DNA of 64,000 nucleotides, from contig JASANG010003336.1 of NCBI GenBank assembly GCA_030248215.1, forward strand, positions 1 to 64,000. Direction: 5' to 3'. Below are positions 53,701 to 60,689 of the stretch, one piece after another. The stretch's first letter is position 1. Every line of letters starts with the position of its first letter. Made by a program: the position numbers and the translations under genes. Source of the DNA: Enoplolaimus lenunculus (Eukaryota; Nematoda; Enoplea; Enoplida; Thoracostomopsidae). A model generated the notes under the pieces. That model was not told where the DNA came from. It made no database searches and saw nothing but the letters and a program-made list of their open reading frames with translations.

Positions 53701-55679
53701 TACATAATTACAGTATGGATAGTAAAGATAATTGCTTTGATAGTACATAGTTTCTGAATCTCGTCCACATCAAACTGGCAAATTTCGAAGATTGAAGCTG
53801 TAACGTTATTCAGAAAGCCTTATTGTTAACTGATTTGAAGATTATGTACGAAAAAATTTCCACAAATTTAATGAATCACTAGCAGTGTGTCTGGTGTAGG
53901 CTATTGCACAAAAACACTATAATTTTATGTGTACGTGAGAAATTCTTTTGAGGGATACGTTTAAATTTTCAGAAAGTAGCAGTAAAAATGAACGATTATT
54001 ACAATTTGATGTTCTAAAATCTTTGTGAATATCAAATGTACTAGTCAGTGTAATACAAAATTTGCAGCCATAACAACTCTTTTCTTGTCACCTACATGTT
54101 AAAATGCACTTATCAGTTGGTTAATTTATTATCCCTTAGCACAACTTATTTTAATTAATTTGTTTTTGTGTATACTTGTTTTTCTTAAAAAATGTCCAGA
54201 ATACGTACCTTGATCGTTCCAGTTTTAGTTAGATTTCTTCAGTGTACATTATTACAAAAATTCCTTTATGGTTAAGCTTCTCAAGCCCATCAAAAAGAAT
54301 CAACGATTATTATGAAGTTTTGAAATAAATTTATGTGAATGTAAAATTTATTTTGTCAGGCATGCAGTAGTTGTTCCGATCAAACAAACGAACATGGTGC
54401 TAGTTGTCGTTCATCAGTCACCGGAATGTTTCGAAGATGTGTGCAAGTCACCAGTAACACAACCACCTACAACCACGCAAGCACCGGCGACTACAACGGC
54501 AGCAGGCGATACAGCCACTAAGCATGGCGGTGATACGACGACGAAAGCAAGCTGGAGTGGCACTGCAATGACTACCAAACAGACGACGTCTAGAAGCTGT
54601 CCGGTTCTTCATTATACTCTTGGAGTGCGAGCGAATAATGATAAGTAGTACTGTTATTTATTAACAACGTATTCTGACTATTTGAATCTACCTAAATGTT
54701 TCTGGCGACAAATTTTTAAAGATTGAAGATAGTATGCACACGATAGAATTAAAGTCCTTCACACGGATTGGCCACGTCTAATGTAAACAGCTTAATCTCT
54801 TACGTATGAGAATTTGTCACCGTCGTAGGTAGCCGATCGGAATGGCTATGTGTGTATTGTTAAAAACTTAAGGATTTGTGGTAGCCGCTTTGTGTACAAA
54901 TTACCGATTAGGTACAAACATGGTAGTTAGCTAACAATTTCTAAGCGTAATTCAATAATCATCTCCTGTACGCTAACTAACTTTTATTTTGGTTTTACCT
55001 AGTGATAAAGTATATCCGGAATACTTGAACGCTGGCGCAGATCATACTGGCGTAAATCAGCTGCCATGCAAACAACAACCGCAGTATCGGTATCGACGCG
55101 AAACTATGCCGTGTATACATAGTCATCCACAAGTAACTTTCTGTCATTTGTTCCAGACTTGTTTGTAAATTTTACAAGGTCGCATAGTTAGTAATATAAA
55201 ACTGTCATGTTTTGACAAAGGACAATAATTACAATTTTTATAAAAAATATAGGGTTTCTAGATAGATTTTAGCGCAAAATGTATGTACTGAAAATTAATT
55301 ATTTTTAAATTTAGTTCTAATAAAATAACTCTGCTGACACAGCGAACACACCGTGCTGCACTTGATTAATAGTAACCTGCTGTTAAAGAAGCTAACCTCA
55401 AGGTAATTTCTGAGTAGTACCGCACTTATTGAGTTTTGTTAAATTGCCACATGGCCGCTGCACTGTTTGTTTTCTAGGATTACTTTCGATACGCATTTGT
55501 ACCTTCGGGATCTATTAAATGCTTTGACATTGTGCTTTTTATAGGAAAATTTTACGGACTGCAGTGGTGCCTTGTCAAACATTCGAATGGCAGAGTCGTC
55601 AGTAAAATATTTTGTTTTGGTGTTAACGACGAATATTCTGGTGCTACTACTGAATGGTGTTGCTATTTCTGATAGATAA
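20653..55679 (+). CDS. Voltage-gated calcium channel alpha-2/delta subunit, whole gene span
   Basis: Alpha-2/delta proteins are extracellular, membrane-anchored auxiliary subunits that raise surface expression of Cav1/Cav2 channels and act at synapses; nematode relatives are UNC-36 and TAG-180. At least 36 exon positions join with consistent phase to about 1,370 residues, longer than typical family members (about 1,100-1,250). Order: N-terminal helical region ([13 protein letters not shown]), pre-VWA region with two alternative exons, VWA domain with DTSGS and LTDGA, Cache-like region ([18 protein letters not shown]), second half with FYKR and [10 protein letters not shown], delta part with paired cysteines, and a hydrophobic C-terminus ending ISDR that could be a GPI signal or a membrane segment. 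Extra segments: a 66-residue exon in the VWA domain, a Met/Pro-rich insert and a Thr-rich insert. The first exon is uncertain. Confidence 0.97.
21029..21136 (+). CDS. alpha-2/delta exon 3
   Basis: Acceptor TTACAG and donor GTAAAT give 36 codons, phase 0. It encodes [20 protein letters not shown] and continues as a charged amphipathic helix, part of the N-terminal alpha-2 domain before VWA. Confidence 0.92.
21720..22100. repeat. CCGGAACCGGATATCC-type repeat remnant in alpha-2/delta intron
   Basis: Scattered ACCGGAACCGGATAT, TATCCGGTATCCG and ACCGCATATCCGGTTGCAT segments, related to the 32.1-kb and 37.6-kb elements. Confidence 0.5.
22152..22265 (+). CDS. alpha-2/delta exon 4
   Basis: Acceptor TTCAG and donor GTAAGT give 38 codons, phase 0. 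It encodes [20 protein letters not shown] and then a Cys-containing segment ending SPCF. It joins in frame to either of the two following alternative exons. Confidence 0.92.
23188..23392 (+). CDS. alpha-2/delta exon 5a (alternative, mutually exclusive with 5b)
   Basis: The exon begins after GTTTAG with MRYLQ, includes DDSA and NYTF, and ends [11 protein letters not shown] plus one base before a weak donor (GTATTC). It is 205 bases, entering in phase 0 and leaving in phase 1. It is clearly homologous to the exon at 24925-25105, with 8 extra residues in the middle. It corresponds to the family segment ending in 'HIPTDIYEG' just before the VWA region. Confidence 0.88.
24925..25105 (+). CDS. alpha-2/delta exon 5b (alternative, mutually exclusive with 5a)
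   Basis: The acceptor is TTGTTCAG and the weak donor GTTCGT. It encodes [20 protein letters not shown] and [13 protein letters not shown], with the same entry and exit phase as 5a. HVPTDIFER is closer than 5a's HVPAIIIER to the usual family motif. Splicing 5a directly to 5b gives a stop after about a dozen codons, so only one can be used per productive mRNA. Confidence 0.9.
26063..26200 (+). CDS. alpha-2/delta exon 6
   Basis: Acceptor GTTTCAG and donor GTACAT. It completes an Asp codon with either alternative exon and encodes [18 protein letters not shown] and later [15 protein letters not shown]. The last matches the conserved 'WQVFGSATGLARYYP' stretch leading into VWA. It contains an NIS glycosylation sequon. 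Confidence 0.93.
26490..26550 (+). CDS. alpha-2/delta exon 7
   Basis: A 61-base exon (acceptor TTAAAG, donor GTTAGT) encoding [22 protein letters not shown]-x-R-x-x-x-W is the family signature immediately before the VWA domain; the W codon is completed by the next exon. Confidence 0.92.
26745..26895 (+). CDS. alpha-2/delta exon 8: start of VWA domain with MIDAS
   Basis: Acceptor CTGTTAG and donor GTATGC. It encodes [20 protein letters not shown] and then helix 1 ending [16 protein letters not shown] is the metal-ion-dependent adhesion site core (D-x-S-x-S) needed by many alpha-2/delta subunits for channel trafficking. Confidence 0.96.
27241..27315 (+). CDS. alpha-2/delta exon 9 (VWA)
   Basis: 25 codons encoding [20 protein letters not shown] then DRNKK. 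This matches the family's '[24 protein letters not shown]' strand-helix region. Acceptor GTTTAG, donor GTATGT, phase 0 at both ends. Confidence 0.95.
27509..27595 (+). CDS. alpha-2/delta exon 10 (VWA)
   Basis: 29 codons (acceptor TTTTAG, donor GTAAGT) encoding [20 protein letters not shown] and FKVTFDMFN. It aligns with '[22 protein letters not shown]'. The place of the MIDAS threonine appears to hold alanine (MAN), which would make the metal site imperfect; the alignment is by eye. Confidence 0.92.
29673..29870 (+). CDS. alpha-2/delta exon 11: extra 66-residue segment inside VWA
   Basis: A 198-base exon, phase 0 at both ends (acceptor TTTTAG, donor GTGAGT), with no counterpart that I recognise in family members. 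It contains [20 protein letters not shown] with an NRT sequon, an alanine/lysine stretch and [21 protein letters not shown] fits the furin R-x-K/R-R pattern. It lies between the VWA helix ending DMFN and the strand [11 protein letters not shown], so it is probably a surface loop. Being symmetric and a multiple of three, it could be skipped without a frame change. Confidence 0.88.
30211..30997. mobile_element. Satellite-bearing element with GAGCGAAGC terminal repeats
   Basis: ATTGAGCGAAGC at the left and GCTTCGCTCAAT at the right enclose about three tandem units of 170-190 bp. Units carry TTAGCTAATAGCTAATTTGC, AATTATTAAGGTTAAAAGCA and TTTACAAACCTCCAAAACCG. A short palindrome GAGCAAAGCTC sits near the left end. 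It lies in the intron after the 66-residue VWA exon. Confidence 0.75.
32131..32652. mobile_element. GGATCGACCGGATA terminal-repeat miniature element
   Basis: GGAATCGACCGGATATCCGG at the left is mirrored by TTCCGGTATCCGGTCGATCC at the right. Family member of 41126-41519. Target duplication not clear. Confidence 0.6.
32927..33040 (+). CDS. alpha-2/delta exon 12 (VWA, TDG strand)
   Basis: 38 codons encoding [20 protein letters not shown] and [18 protein letters not shown]. The LTDGA strand carries the third MIDAS acidic residue. Acceptor TTTCAG, donor GTAAGT. Confidence 0.96.
34434..34512 (+). CDS. alpha-2/delta exon 13 (VWA)
   Basis: It encodes [20 protein letters not shown] and MACNNR, matching the highly conserved 'VRVFTFSVG...WMACENKG' stretch. 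Acceptor TTTTTTAG, donor GTAATT, exit phase 1. Confidence 0.96.
35216..35470 (+). repeat. Direct duplication with tRNA-like promoter boxes
   Basis: Two copies about 134 bp apart share ATTTTGGTTCGAAT-type, TTTGCGTTT and TTGATTGAGTTG segments. In the first copy TAGCGGATAAGAG and GGTTCGAATCC look like Pol III A and B boxes, suggesting another SINE. Confidence 0.5.
36814..36863 (+). CDS. alpha-2/delta exon 14
   Basis: A 50-base exon encoding [16 protein letters not shown] after the Gly codon shared with the previous exon. It equals the end of VWA ('GYYYEIPSIGAIR'). Acceptor TTGCAG, donor GTAAGC. Confidence 0.95.
37449..37592 (+). CDS. alpha-2/delta exon 15
   Basis: 48 codons: [20 protein letters not shown], a lysine/proline linker, then [12 protein letters not shown]. 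It matches 'EYLDVLGRPMVL...WTNVYLD' joining VWA to the Cache region. Acceptor TTTTAG, donor GTAAGC. Confidence 0.95.
37646..38048. mobile_element. 403-bp hAT-like miniature element with perfect 8-bp target duplication
   Basis: Terminal repeats CAGGGTGCAACCGGAATT and AATTCCGGTTGCACCCTG; flanked on both sides by GAGGGTAC (37638-37645 and 38049-38056). The interior is rich in GGAACCGGAACCGG units. 8-bp duplication and CAGGG ends are typical of hAT elements. No transposase. Confidence 0.9.
38150..38620. repeat. Purine-rich GGAAACAGGAAC-type repeat remnant
   Basis: AACAGGAACC and CCGGTTCC motifs, plus similarity to 35640-35760 (ACCGAATTACTGTTGGACT-like segment). Probably decayed copies of the CCGGAA-rich family. 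Confidence 0.4.
39189..39539 (-). pseudogene. Mariner/Tc1-superfamily transposase fragment
   Basis: The minus-strand frame contains [39 protein letters not shown] and [15 protein letters not shown]. These match the DDE catalytic core pattern 'TVNGE...FMQDGAPPHF...FPGRWIGRRG...SPDLTPLDFFLWG'. The SPDLTPLD motif is degraded (SADSATSD), and both ends are lost, so this is a dead copy in an alpha-2/delta intron. Confidence 0.85.
41024..41080 (+). CDS. alpha-2/delta exon 16
   Basis: 19 codons encoding [19 protein letters not shown], a beta strand followed by the usual '(V/T)-x-Q-P-(V/I)' element. Acceptor GTTTAG, donor GTATGT, phase 0. Confidence 0.9.
41126..41519. mobile_element. GGATYGANCGGATA terminal-repeat miniature element, second copy
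   Basis: GGGGATTGAGCGGATATCCG at the left and CTATCCGATCGATCCC at the right; same family as 32131-32652. It lies immediately after alpha-2/delta exon 16. Confidence 0.55.
41835..41918 (+). CDS. alpha-2/delta exon 17 (Cache-like region)
   Basis: 28 codons encoding [20 protein letters not shown] and [11 protein letters not shown]-x-x-G-x-(H/D)-V is conserved at this point of the family. Acceptor TTTTCAG, donor GTGAGG. Confidence 0.95.
42073..42150 (+). CDS. alpha-2/delta exon 18 (Cache-like region)
   Basis: 26 codons encoding [20 protein letters not shown] and QHRPET, the conserved 'YYFAIDPNGYVLLHPNL' strand pair. Acceptor TTTTAG, donor GTAAGC. Confidence 0.97.
42270..42545. mobile_element. 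276-bp hAT-like miniature element (CCGATNCCGATGCCGA family)
   Basis: TAGGGATGTGCCGATACCGA at the left mirrors GGTTAATCGACACATCCCTA at the right, with near-identical 8-bp flanks (TTATCGAC and TTATTGAC). It sits between alpha-2/delta exons 18 and 19. Confidence 0.82.
42798..42872 (+). CDS. alpha-2/delta exon 19
   Basis: 25 codons encoding [20 protein letters not shown] then AENLS; (V/I)D-(F/I)-L-(D/E)-A-E is a conserved family element. Acceptor TTTCAG, donor GTAAGT. Confidence 0.92.
43727..43760 (+). repeat. Solo end of the CAGGGTGCAACC hAT-like family
   Basis: CAGGGTGCAACCAGAATTCC matches the left end of the 37646 element; no right end was found nearby. Confidence 0.5.
43882..43929 (+). CDS. 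alpha-2/delta exon 20 (short, possibly optional)
   Basis: A 48-base exon encoding [16 protein letters not shown] with two possible N-glycosylation sites, NFT and NYT. Acceptor TTTACAG, donor GTAAGC, phase 0 on both sides. It has no clear family counterpart, so it may be a cassette exon or a lineage-specific insertion; recognition rests on splice sites and phase only. Confidence 0.6.
44805..44995. mobile_element. GC-rich palindromic miniature element
   Basis: TTGACGTCCGGCGCCGCCCG is mirrored by GGACGGTGCCGCACGTCAA, with further pairing outward (CGCAGGATTGC and GGAATCGCGC). It stands out as CG-rich in an AT-rich intron. Confidence 0.65.
46281..46373 (+). CDS. alpha-2/delta exon 21
   Basis: 31 codons encoding [20 protein letters not shown] and [12 protein letters not shown]-x-x-G-(E/K)-S-G/I matches 'RNKMIDGESGEKTF'. 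Acceptor TTTTAG, donor GTATGT. Confidence 0.9.
46547..46620 (+). CDS. alpha-2/delta exon 22
   Basis: It encodes [20 protein letters not shown] and QIIYT, the 'R-x-Y-x-W-x-P-(V/I)-x-x-T-D-Y' segment of the family in diverged form. Acceptor TTTTAG, donor GTAAGC, exit phase 2. Confidence 0.88.
47010..47083 (+). CDS. alpha-2/delta exon 23
   Basis: It encodes [20 protein letters not shown] and YRDL, matching 'YSLALVLPTYS'. Acceptor TTTTTAG, donor GTAAGT, phases 2 to 1. Confidence 0.92.
47469..47511 (+). CDS. alpha-2/delta exon 24 (43 bases)
   Basis: It encodes [13 protein letters not shown] and shares a Ser codon with the previous exon and a Trp codon with the next. Its phases (1 in, 2 out) are exactly those needed by its neighbours, which is the main support for so small an exon. 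Acceptor TTTTAG, donor GTAAAT. Confidence 0.75.
47869..47881 (+). repeat. Homopolymer C run
   Basis: 13 consecutive C bases in the intron before alpha-2/delta exon 25. The exact count is likely unreliable. Confidence 0.9.
47961..48067 (+). CDS. alpha-2/delta exon 25
   Basis: It encodes [20 protein letters not shown] and [15 protein letters not shown]. The FYC start resembles the 'PRDYC' position of relatives. Acceptor TTTCAG, donor GTAAGC. A run of 13 C ends about 80 bases upstream in the intron. Confidence 0.9.
48457..48559 (+). CDS. alpha-2/delta exon 26
   Basis: It encodes [20 protein letters not shown] and [13 protein letters not shown], matching '[24 protein letters not shown]' loosely. 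Acceptor TTTTTAG, donor GTATGC, phases 1 to 2. Confidence 0.9.
48918..49202 (+). CDS. alpha-2/delta exon 27 with Met/Pro-rich insert
   Basis: It begins [17 protein letters not shown], matching 'VKARFVVTDGGITRVYP'. It continues with about 75 residues not seen in relatives I know: [20 protein letters not shown], an [11 protein letters not shown] block with several sequons, and [16 protein letters not shown]. Acceptor GTTTTAG; the donor is AA|GTATAT, after which the open frame soon stops. Confidence 0.9.
49473..49582 (+). CDS. alpha-2/delta exon 28 (FYKR motif)
   Basis: It encodes [20 protein letters not shown] and [17 protein letters not shown]-x-x-F-Y-K-R is a hallmark of the family ('YEDSFYKRSLDNDNYVF'). 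Acceptor ATCTTAG, donor GTTAGT. Confidence 0.97.
50044..50264 (+). CDS. alpha-2/delta exon 29
   Basis: 74 codons including [33 protein letters not shown] and [15 protein letters not shown]. These match '[27 protein letters not shown]'. Acceptor TTTTAG, donor GTAAGT, ends phase 0. Confidence 0.96.
51025..51105 (+). CDS. alpha-2/delta exon 30
   Basis: 27 codons encoding [20 protein letters not shown] and NESVAAP, the conserved 'CVILDDGGFLLMAN' strand. Acceptor TTTTTCAG, donor GTAAGA. Confidence 0.97.
51459..51544 (+). CDS. alpha-2/delta exon 31
   Basis: It encodes [20 protein letters not shown] and KDEHRIFD, matching 'IGRFFGEIDPSLMRHLV'. Acceptor TTTTCAG, donor GTATGT, exit phase 2. Confidence 0.96.
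51803..51875 (+). CDS. alpha-2/delta exon 32
   Basis: It encodes [20 protein letters not shown] and RLLS; D-Y-Q-x-x-C is the family's 'DYQSVC' position. Acceptor ATTATAG, donor GTAAGT. Confidence 0.95.
52396..52489 (+). CDS. alpha-2/delta exon 33
   Basis: 31 codons with [20 protein letters not shown] and [11 protein letters not shown], a hydrophobic Trp-rich stretch matching '[23 protein letters not shown]'. Acceptor TTTACAG, donor GTAAGT. Confidence 0.92.
53520..53688 (+). CDS. alpha-2/delta exon 34 (delta part)
   Basis: It includes [20 protein letters not shown] and later NPCGQVSD, matching 'SCITEQTQYFFDNDSKSF...DCGNC' with its paired cysteines. The acceptor is GATTTCAG. I place the donor at CA|GTACAT (53689) because it gives the phase the next exon needs; the open frame otherwise ends shortly after. 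Confidence 0.9.
54360..54644 (+). CDS. alpha-2/delta exon 35 with Thr/Pro-rich insert
   Basis: It opens [20 protein letters not shown] (family 'NTNLIFIMVES') and CFEDVCKSP. About 50 mucin-like residues follow ([35 protein letters not shown]) before [13 protein letters not shown]. The Thr-rich part is a likely O-glycosylated linker. Acceptor TTGTCAG, donor AA|GTAGTA. Confidence 0.92.
55003..55132 (+). CDS. alpha-2/delta exon 36
   Basis: It encodes [20 protein letters not shown] then [20 protein letters not shown], matching 'PNPCDMVKQPRYRKGPDVC'. Acceptor TACCTAG, donor GTAACT, ends phase 0. Confidence 0.95.
55545..55679 (+). CDS. alpha-2/delta last exon with hydrophobic C-terminus and stop
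   Basis: 44 residues then [17 protein letters not shown] matches 'LEDYTDCGGVSGLN'. The tail after ESS ([20 protein letters not shown]) is hydrophobic and ends ISDR, compatible with a GPI-attachment signal or a single membrane anchor. Acceptor TTTATAG. I see no AATAAA close behind the stop. Confidence 0.96.
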   Translation, partial: ENFTDCSGALSNIRMAESSVKYFVLVLTTNILVLLLNGVAISDR

Positions 55680-58241
55680 ACATAAAATTTGTGTTGTTGA
55701 TATCTTCGTGCGTGTTATGATGTTATGATTTAAATTTTTAGTTTGCCTTTTTGGCACGAGTCTGGAAGTATCCGTTTGAAGTTTTTTGTACGGAATTCTA
55801 TGAAAAATGTCCATTAAATGTTAATTTTTAGTTTTTCATTCTTGAGTAGCACCGAAGAGAACTCTTCCAGGTGAAAATGGTGTTTTGTGAACAGTTGTTT
55901 AAATTAGAGCATTTAGCGCAAGCACATTAGAATGTCTTTCATTATTAATTCATAGGGTATTTTGCGCTAAACATAATATATTTTGTTTTGCGGTTGCCGA
56001 TTAATGTTTCTTATTAAAACGGAAATTTTTTGGTTAAATTTTCGTAAAAAAATTTATGTAAAACATGACGTAGTGGTGAACATGCGGATGGCGTCGGTGG
56101 CAAAATAACAGCGTTGCCATTGTTGTTCTTCGAGCTTATATTACGCTTATGTGCCGTGTCATAATCCTTTGCGTGCCATTTGTTATATCATTTTCTTTTG
56201 TGTAGCTCTATCTACAATATTGTACAACACCATATAGAGTTATTCGTAGTTGCGAAATTGTTCCTTAATTTTGTTCAGTGCCAACACGGACCAAATTAAC
56301 AGTTGGACGTATTTTTAGCTATGTAATTTGACAAATGAAATGTCAAGTAAGATCAACTTTTAAATAATGCGGTAAGTTATTTTCAAGTTACGAAAGCCGT
56401 TAGCAGTAAATGTCTAATAAAATGTACCTGCTATACTCGTGTCTGCATCTGTGGTTGGGTTGCGTGATTTGCAACATACATTTTAGTGTACATTTTGTGA
56501 TTTCTGTGACAATGTTTTTATTGATCATCTGCTGTGTGCTAGCTTCTCTGTATATGACCGTGACCACGTCATGCTCGCCGATGCAGCCTCTCATTATAGC
56601 TATGTAGCTATGTCAGCACTCCCGTTTCGGAAAGTTTTAGCCCACTAAGTTCGACAATGTTTGAACCTTTCGTTCATTAGTTGGCGCTATGCTTTTTAAA
56701 GTTTTTAAGGTCTTCCTCGACGGACGGCGTCGAACGAGTATGGCGCCAGCCTTAAAGTGCGTTCGGTTAGCGGATAAAATTCGGAAAATATATTTTTTCC
56801 TCAATTTTGTTAGTTTTAACCTAAGAATTCCACACCCAGTTCCCGTAGATTTTTATATAGAAAGAAGCCAGGCACTCTGTACGTTTGTTTTATGTAAATT
56901 TTTGTTACAGTTTTGGTATATTTTAATACTCCAACGCGATATTATTTTTCTTACGCATGTTATGTACGCATTTGTAGTTATATTTGATGCCGTAACTAGT
57001 TCGGGTGTGTATGTTTGGAGACCTGGGCTTAATATGACTAATTTGACACGTTAGTTGGATTTATCTGAACTATTTGAATCAAATTGAAACAAATTATAAA
57101 TTCAAAATGATTGGAAAATCTTTAATGCTAAAGATATCCTCGTTTTTATATGTAGTGTCTTCATCAACTGGAAGGTGTAATTTAACACTTAATGACATTT
57201 GCGTACAATATGATTGAACACTGGTTAAGAATTTGTTTACATACAAGTAAGTGTTAACTTCATTCAGTAACCTTTGCAAACTAATTCGAAATTTTGCAGT
57301 TGAAAATGTGTTTCGTCTGTCCTGTTTATTACTTTCAAATCACGACAATTATAACTTGCACTAATTTTATTGATTTTTGGTAGTGTTTAGTTTTGTTTTC
57401 ACGTAAATTAAGCTTCATTATAGGCAAGTAAATTCCATCGAATTAATTGCATAAGGCTTATGAAAACTTGAGGAACTAGCCAGATTAGACAATAAAGGCG
57501 ATTGCGATACACAATATACGTTTGAATTTTCTTGTTTACATTTTTCAACATATCATTGCTTTGATATTGCGTGTTTGCAGTGATCTGGGTTCGGATTTTG
57601 GATTGGTTTTCATTTGACTCTTTCAAATTTTTTAATCCGTATTATTATATTAGAGGAAACGGTACATAAAATGCTTAAGAATTTCACGTAGAAGTTTTAA
57701 TGGTGTGTATTCCTTAACAGGTCCGATTATTGCACGCAATTACAGACGGGGTTATTTCAGTACGATTGCAGTCGATATTCAAACTTAATTTTTTGGCTTT
57801 TCGTTTTGTAAAATGATGGAAGCTATTTTATTTTGCAACAACATCACATCTTATAGCCATACATGTGTTGTATACAGAGCTGTGCCAGATTCTGTCGGTG
57901 GTAACTTTCACTTGTGACTTCAATATTTCTACCACGTTTTAAATTGAATTGGAATATAGATTGATATGAGCATAATCATGATTCGATCATACATTATCTG
58001 CTCATTTGTGTTTTATATAATGTTTTCTTTCTGTTTAAATTGTTGGTGCTTCTAAGTCTCAATCCCGGTGTGTCAATTTTTTCTTTAGCATTTTACTATA
58101 TTGGCTTTAATTGTGATCTATCACGCTTTTATGTGTATATATGGGCTGCAAGGGTTTAGAACAATTACCAGGTCAGTGGTCACACAGCTGTTGTATAGTT
58201 GTATTGGTGGAGGTTTTCAGTAAATGGAACAATAGTTACTA
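55680..58241. other. 3' flank of alpha-2/delta and convergent intergenic region
   Basis: AT-rich; short open frames only. It should hold the 3' UTR and poly(A) site of alpha-2/delta, but I could not place them. Confidence 0.5.
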
Positions 58242-58424
58242 CTGTAGTGACCCGAATAAGTGGGAGGGCCCCATTTTGAGTCCCAATCAATAGGAGTCCG
58301 TATTCCTGATAAGAGTCCGTGAGCAGATACAGTCCCTTAACCCAAATTAGAGTTCATAAATGTCAATTATCTCTAATTGTAGCGCAAAAAAGACTCCAGG
58401 ACCAAATAAAGTGGTGTTCGAAAC
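58242..58424. mobile_element. Truncated copy of the GACCCGAATAAG TA-flanked family
   Basis: It begins CTGTAGTGACCCGAATAAG after a TA and runs, in inverted orientation relative to 16441-16885, to the GTTCGAAAC point. The other end is missing. Confidence 0.72.
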
Positions 58425-58995
58425 GTTTGTATGAAATTAGTAACTAGTTGTAGAAATTTGGTTTCTAAAGTATTGCAAGCATTTTCCACTTTGCACAAGA
58501 TACGTATTGTTTCCTGCCGAAAGTTAAACGGAGTCGAATTTAGTGAAATGTGACTTATGCCGTTTTAATAATAACATTTTATTTTATCTAGCGTTTTGGG
58601 TGATATTTGCTCTCAATATTTTCTCGGCAGTTTTTAGGGACATAGTGTTTGTATCTAGCCAGCCCAATGTGTGTATGTATGTGTTTTTCAGATTTTAACA
58701 AATTTTATAATTTAATTTTAACTAGTCATTTTGTTTCTCCGTTTTTTGCAATAAATATGACATGTGTACACTAAAGGATATTGAGCGTTTTGGGGTTTCG
58801 GAAGTTGGACTTATGGAGTTTAAAACGAATGGGAGAAGCTTAAAACCAATGGGAGAATGACTAAAACTTGCTTTCGGGAGCAGCGCTTACAACCAGTGTG
58901 TATTAACCGAATATTCGTTTCCGGCAAAAATTGGGATCTGTTTCCGTTACTGCAATAACACAATTGAGTTACTTTTACGTTCAAAATTAGTGTAA

Positions 58996-59150
58996 AGATC
59001 AAGGGCGGAACGTTTTTCTGTTTGACTACATAGAGTAAGCTTAGCTTAGACTAGTTTTAGCTTAGGATTAAGCTTAGGCTTTTAGGAAATTGCTCATTCT
59101 TACGCTTTAGGCTTAGGAATATACTTATAATACTGTTCCGCCCCTGTTAA
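58996..59150 (+). repeat. TTAGGC-bearing dispersed repeat fragment
   Basis: Degenerate GCTTAGG units, a shared 'TAGGAATATACTTATAATAC' style segment and a TTCCGCCCCTGTT end, all matching the 380-500 part of the inverted-repeat arms. So the array belongs to a dispersed family. Confidence 0.7.
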
Positions 59151-59157
59151 CATTGGC

Positions 59158-59290
59158 CGGTAAATGTATGAACGCCTCAATCGTGTTGGCAGTAAAAAAT
59201 TTTGAAACTTTCATACTTCAGTTTCCGGTTTCGTTATTTTTACGATCCGTTTACACCATGCTTAAAACGTATTAAATTTGTTAATGGAAA
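59158..59290 (+). repeat. Dispersed repeat, copy related to 62530-62660
   Basis: ACGCCTCAATCGTGTTGGCA, then TTTTGAAACTTTCATAC and TCAG; a diverged copy lies at 62530-62660 (ACGCCTCAATTATGTTGGTA). The segments before them (about 58925-58995 and 62330-62400) also match (ACGTTCAAAATTAGT). Confidence 0.6.
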
Positions 59291-60248
59291 ATTTAATTGT
59301 TATTCTGATAGGAAGCGCATATTGAATTTTAGAATTTCAGGTAACGGAATAGTACTTGGGCGCATTATAAATTGTGAAAAATTTTGTTTACTGCCATTTT
59401 CCATACTTTCTCGTATTTTCACGCCTCTGATTGTGAGTTTCATTCGAGCGAATATCAACTAGTTCCCAACATTATTCGTGGTTTAGCGACACCACATAAG
59501 AACATCCAATGTTCAAATGTTGACACAGTTACAAAATTATGATATTCCGAAAACAATTCGTTTTTGCAGTATACCCTCAGCGTTAGGTAGTACCATTGTT
59601 TAGCTATTTTCGATCTCCGGGTCCCTGTGAAATAGTTCAAATGTCTTTTGTTGTTAGCAAAATTAGGACAAGGTTCAATTCTATAGGCACACATTTTCAA
59701 ATGGGTATATACAGCACCTGTCACCAGTAGCGATAGGTTTTCAAAATGACGAACTCTTGAAACTGGATGTGTAAGGCAAGTCATATCCAAAAACGTGCTG
59801 AATTTCGAGTTTCGCCAGTCATTTGTTTTAAGTTACAAGACCTATCACCAACTGATGATATGTGCTACACCCGTTTGAGAATACGGGCCCTAGTTCCAGT
59901 GGTTTTCGCAGAGGTTCACCGTCCACCCACGTCTATTATGCATACGTTTACACCACTAATTAATTACGCTACTAATTAATGTGCAGTGTATCTAGTTGAA
60001 ACCGTACGATGTGCGTAATTTATGAACGTAAGCAGAAGGAGAGACGTACACTAAAATTTGCAGTAGTTGGACAAAATATCAATTTAAAGATTTGATTTAC
60101 ACTTCATATATACGACGTCTTCAATTTCTGATGCTGCATGCAAGAACTTTTCTCAAATAGCGACTGAAGACAAATGTAGTCGTGTTTAAAGTTGCCGTGC
60201 CGCAAAGTTTTCCAAGCTTTGTTCTGCATAAAAAAACGAAACATACTA

Positions 60249-60689
60249 CTGTAGTGCCCCAAACAAGAGGGGGGACTGATATTAGACCTCTGTAGAGGTG
60301 CCCCCTGTTATTTGGTTACGGACTGTTATTTATACATTTTTAACCCACCCTTCATCATCCTTCGTTACTGGTACATATCCGGTTACTGCAACTATATCTG
60401 TTGAATTAAACGTTTATTTGTCTTGAATCGAAAGCTTGAGTGGTAATGCAAGGTTATACTTAAGAATGTACTATCAAAACTTAAGTATGCTTTAAGAATT
60501 CGAACGCAACTTTATTAGGTCCTGGAGTCATTATCCACTACAATTAAAGGTCATTAAGATTTATGGACTCTAATTAGGTCTAGGGACTCTATCCTCTCGC
60601 GGACTCTTATTTGGAATGCGGAAACCTATTGATTGGAACTCAAAATGAGGACACCCTCTTATTACTCCCTCTTATTCGGGTCACTTCAG
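60249..60689. mobile_element. 441-bp TA-flanked miniature element, same family as 16441-16885
   Basis: Ends CTGTAGTGCCCCAAACAAGA and TCTTATTCGGGTCACTTCAG with TA on both sides; internal sequence parallels the 16.4-kb copy over its length (TTGGTTACGGACTGTTATTT, GTCCTGGAGTCATT). Confidence 0.8.
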
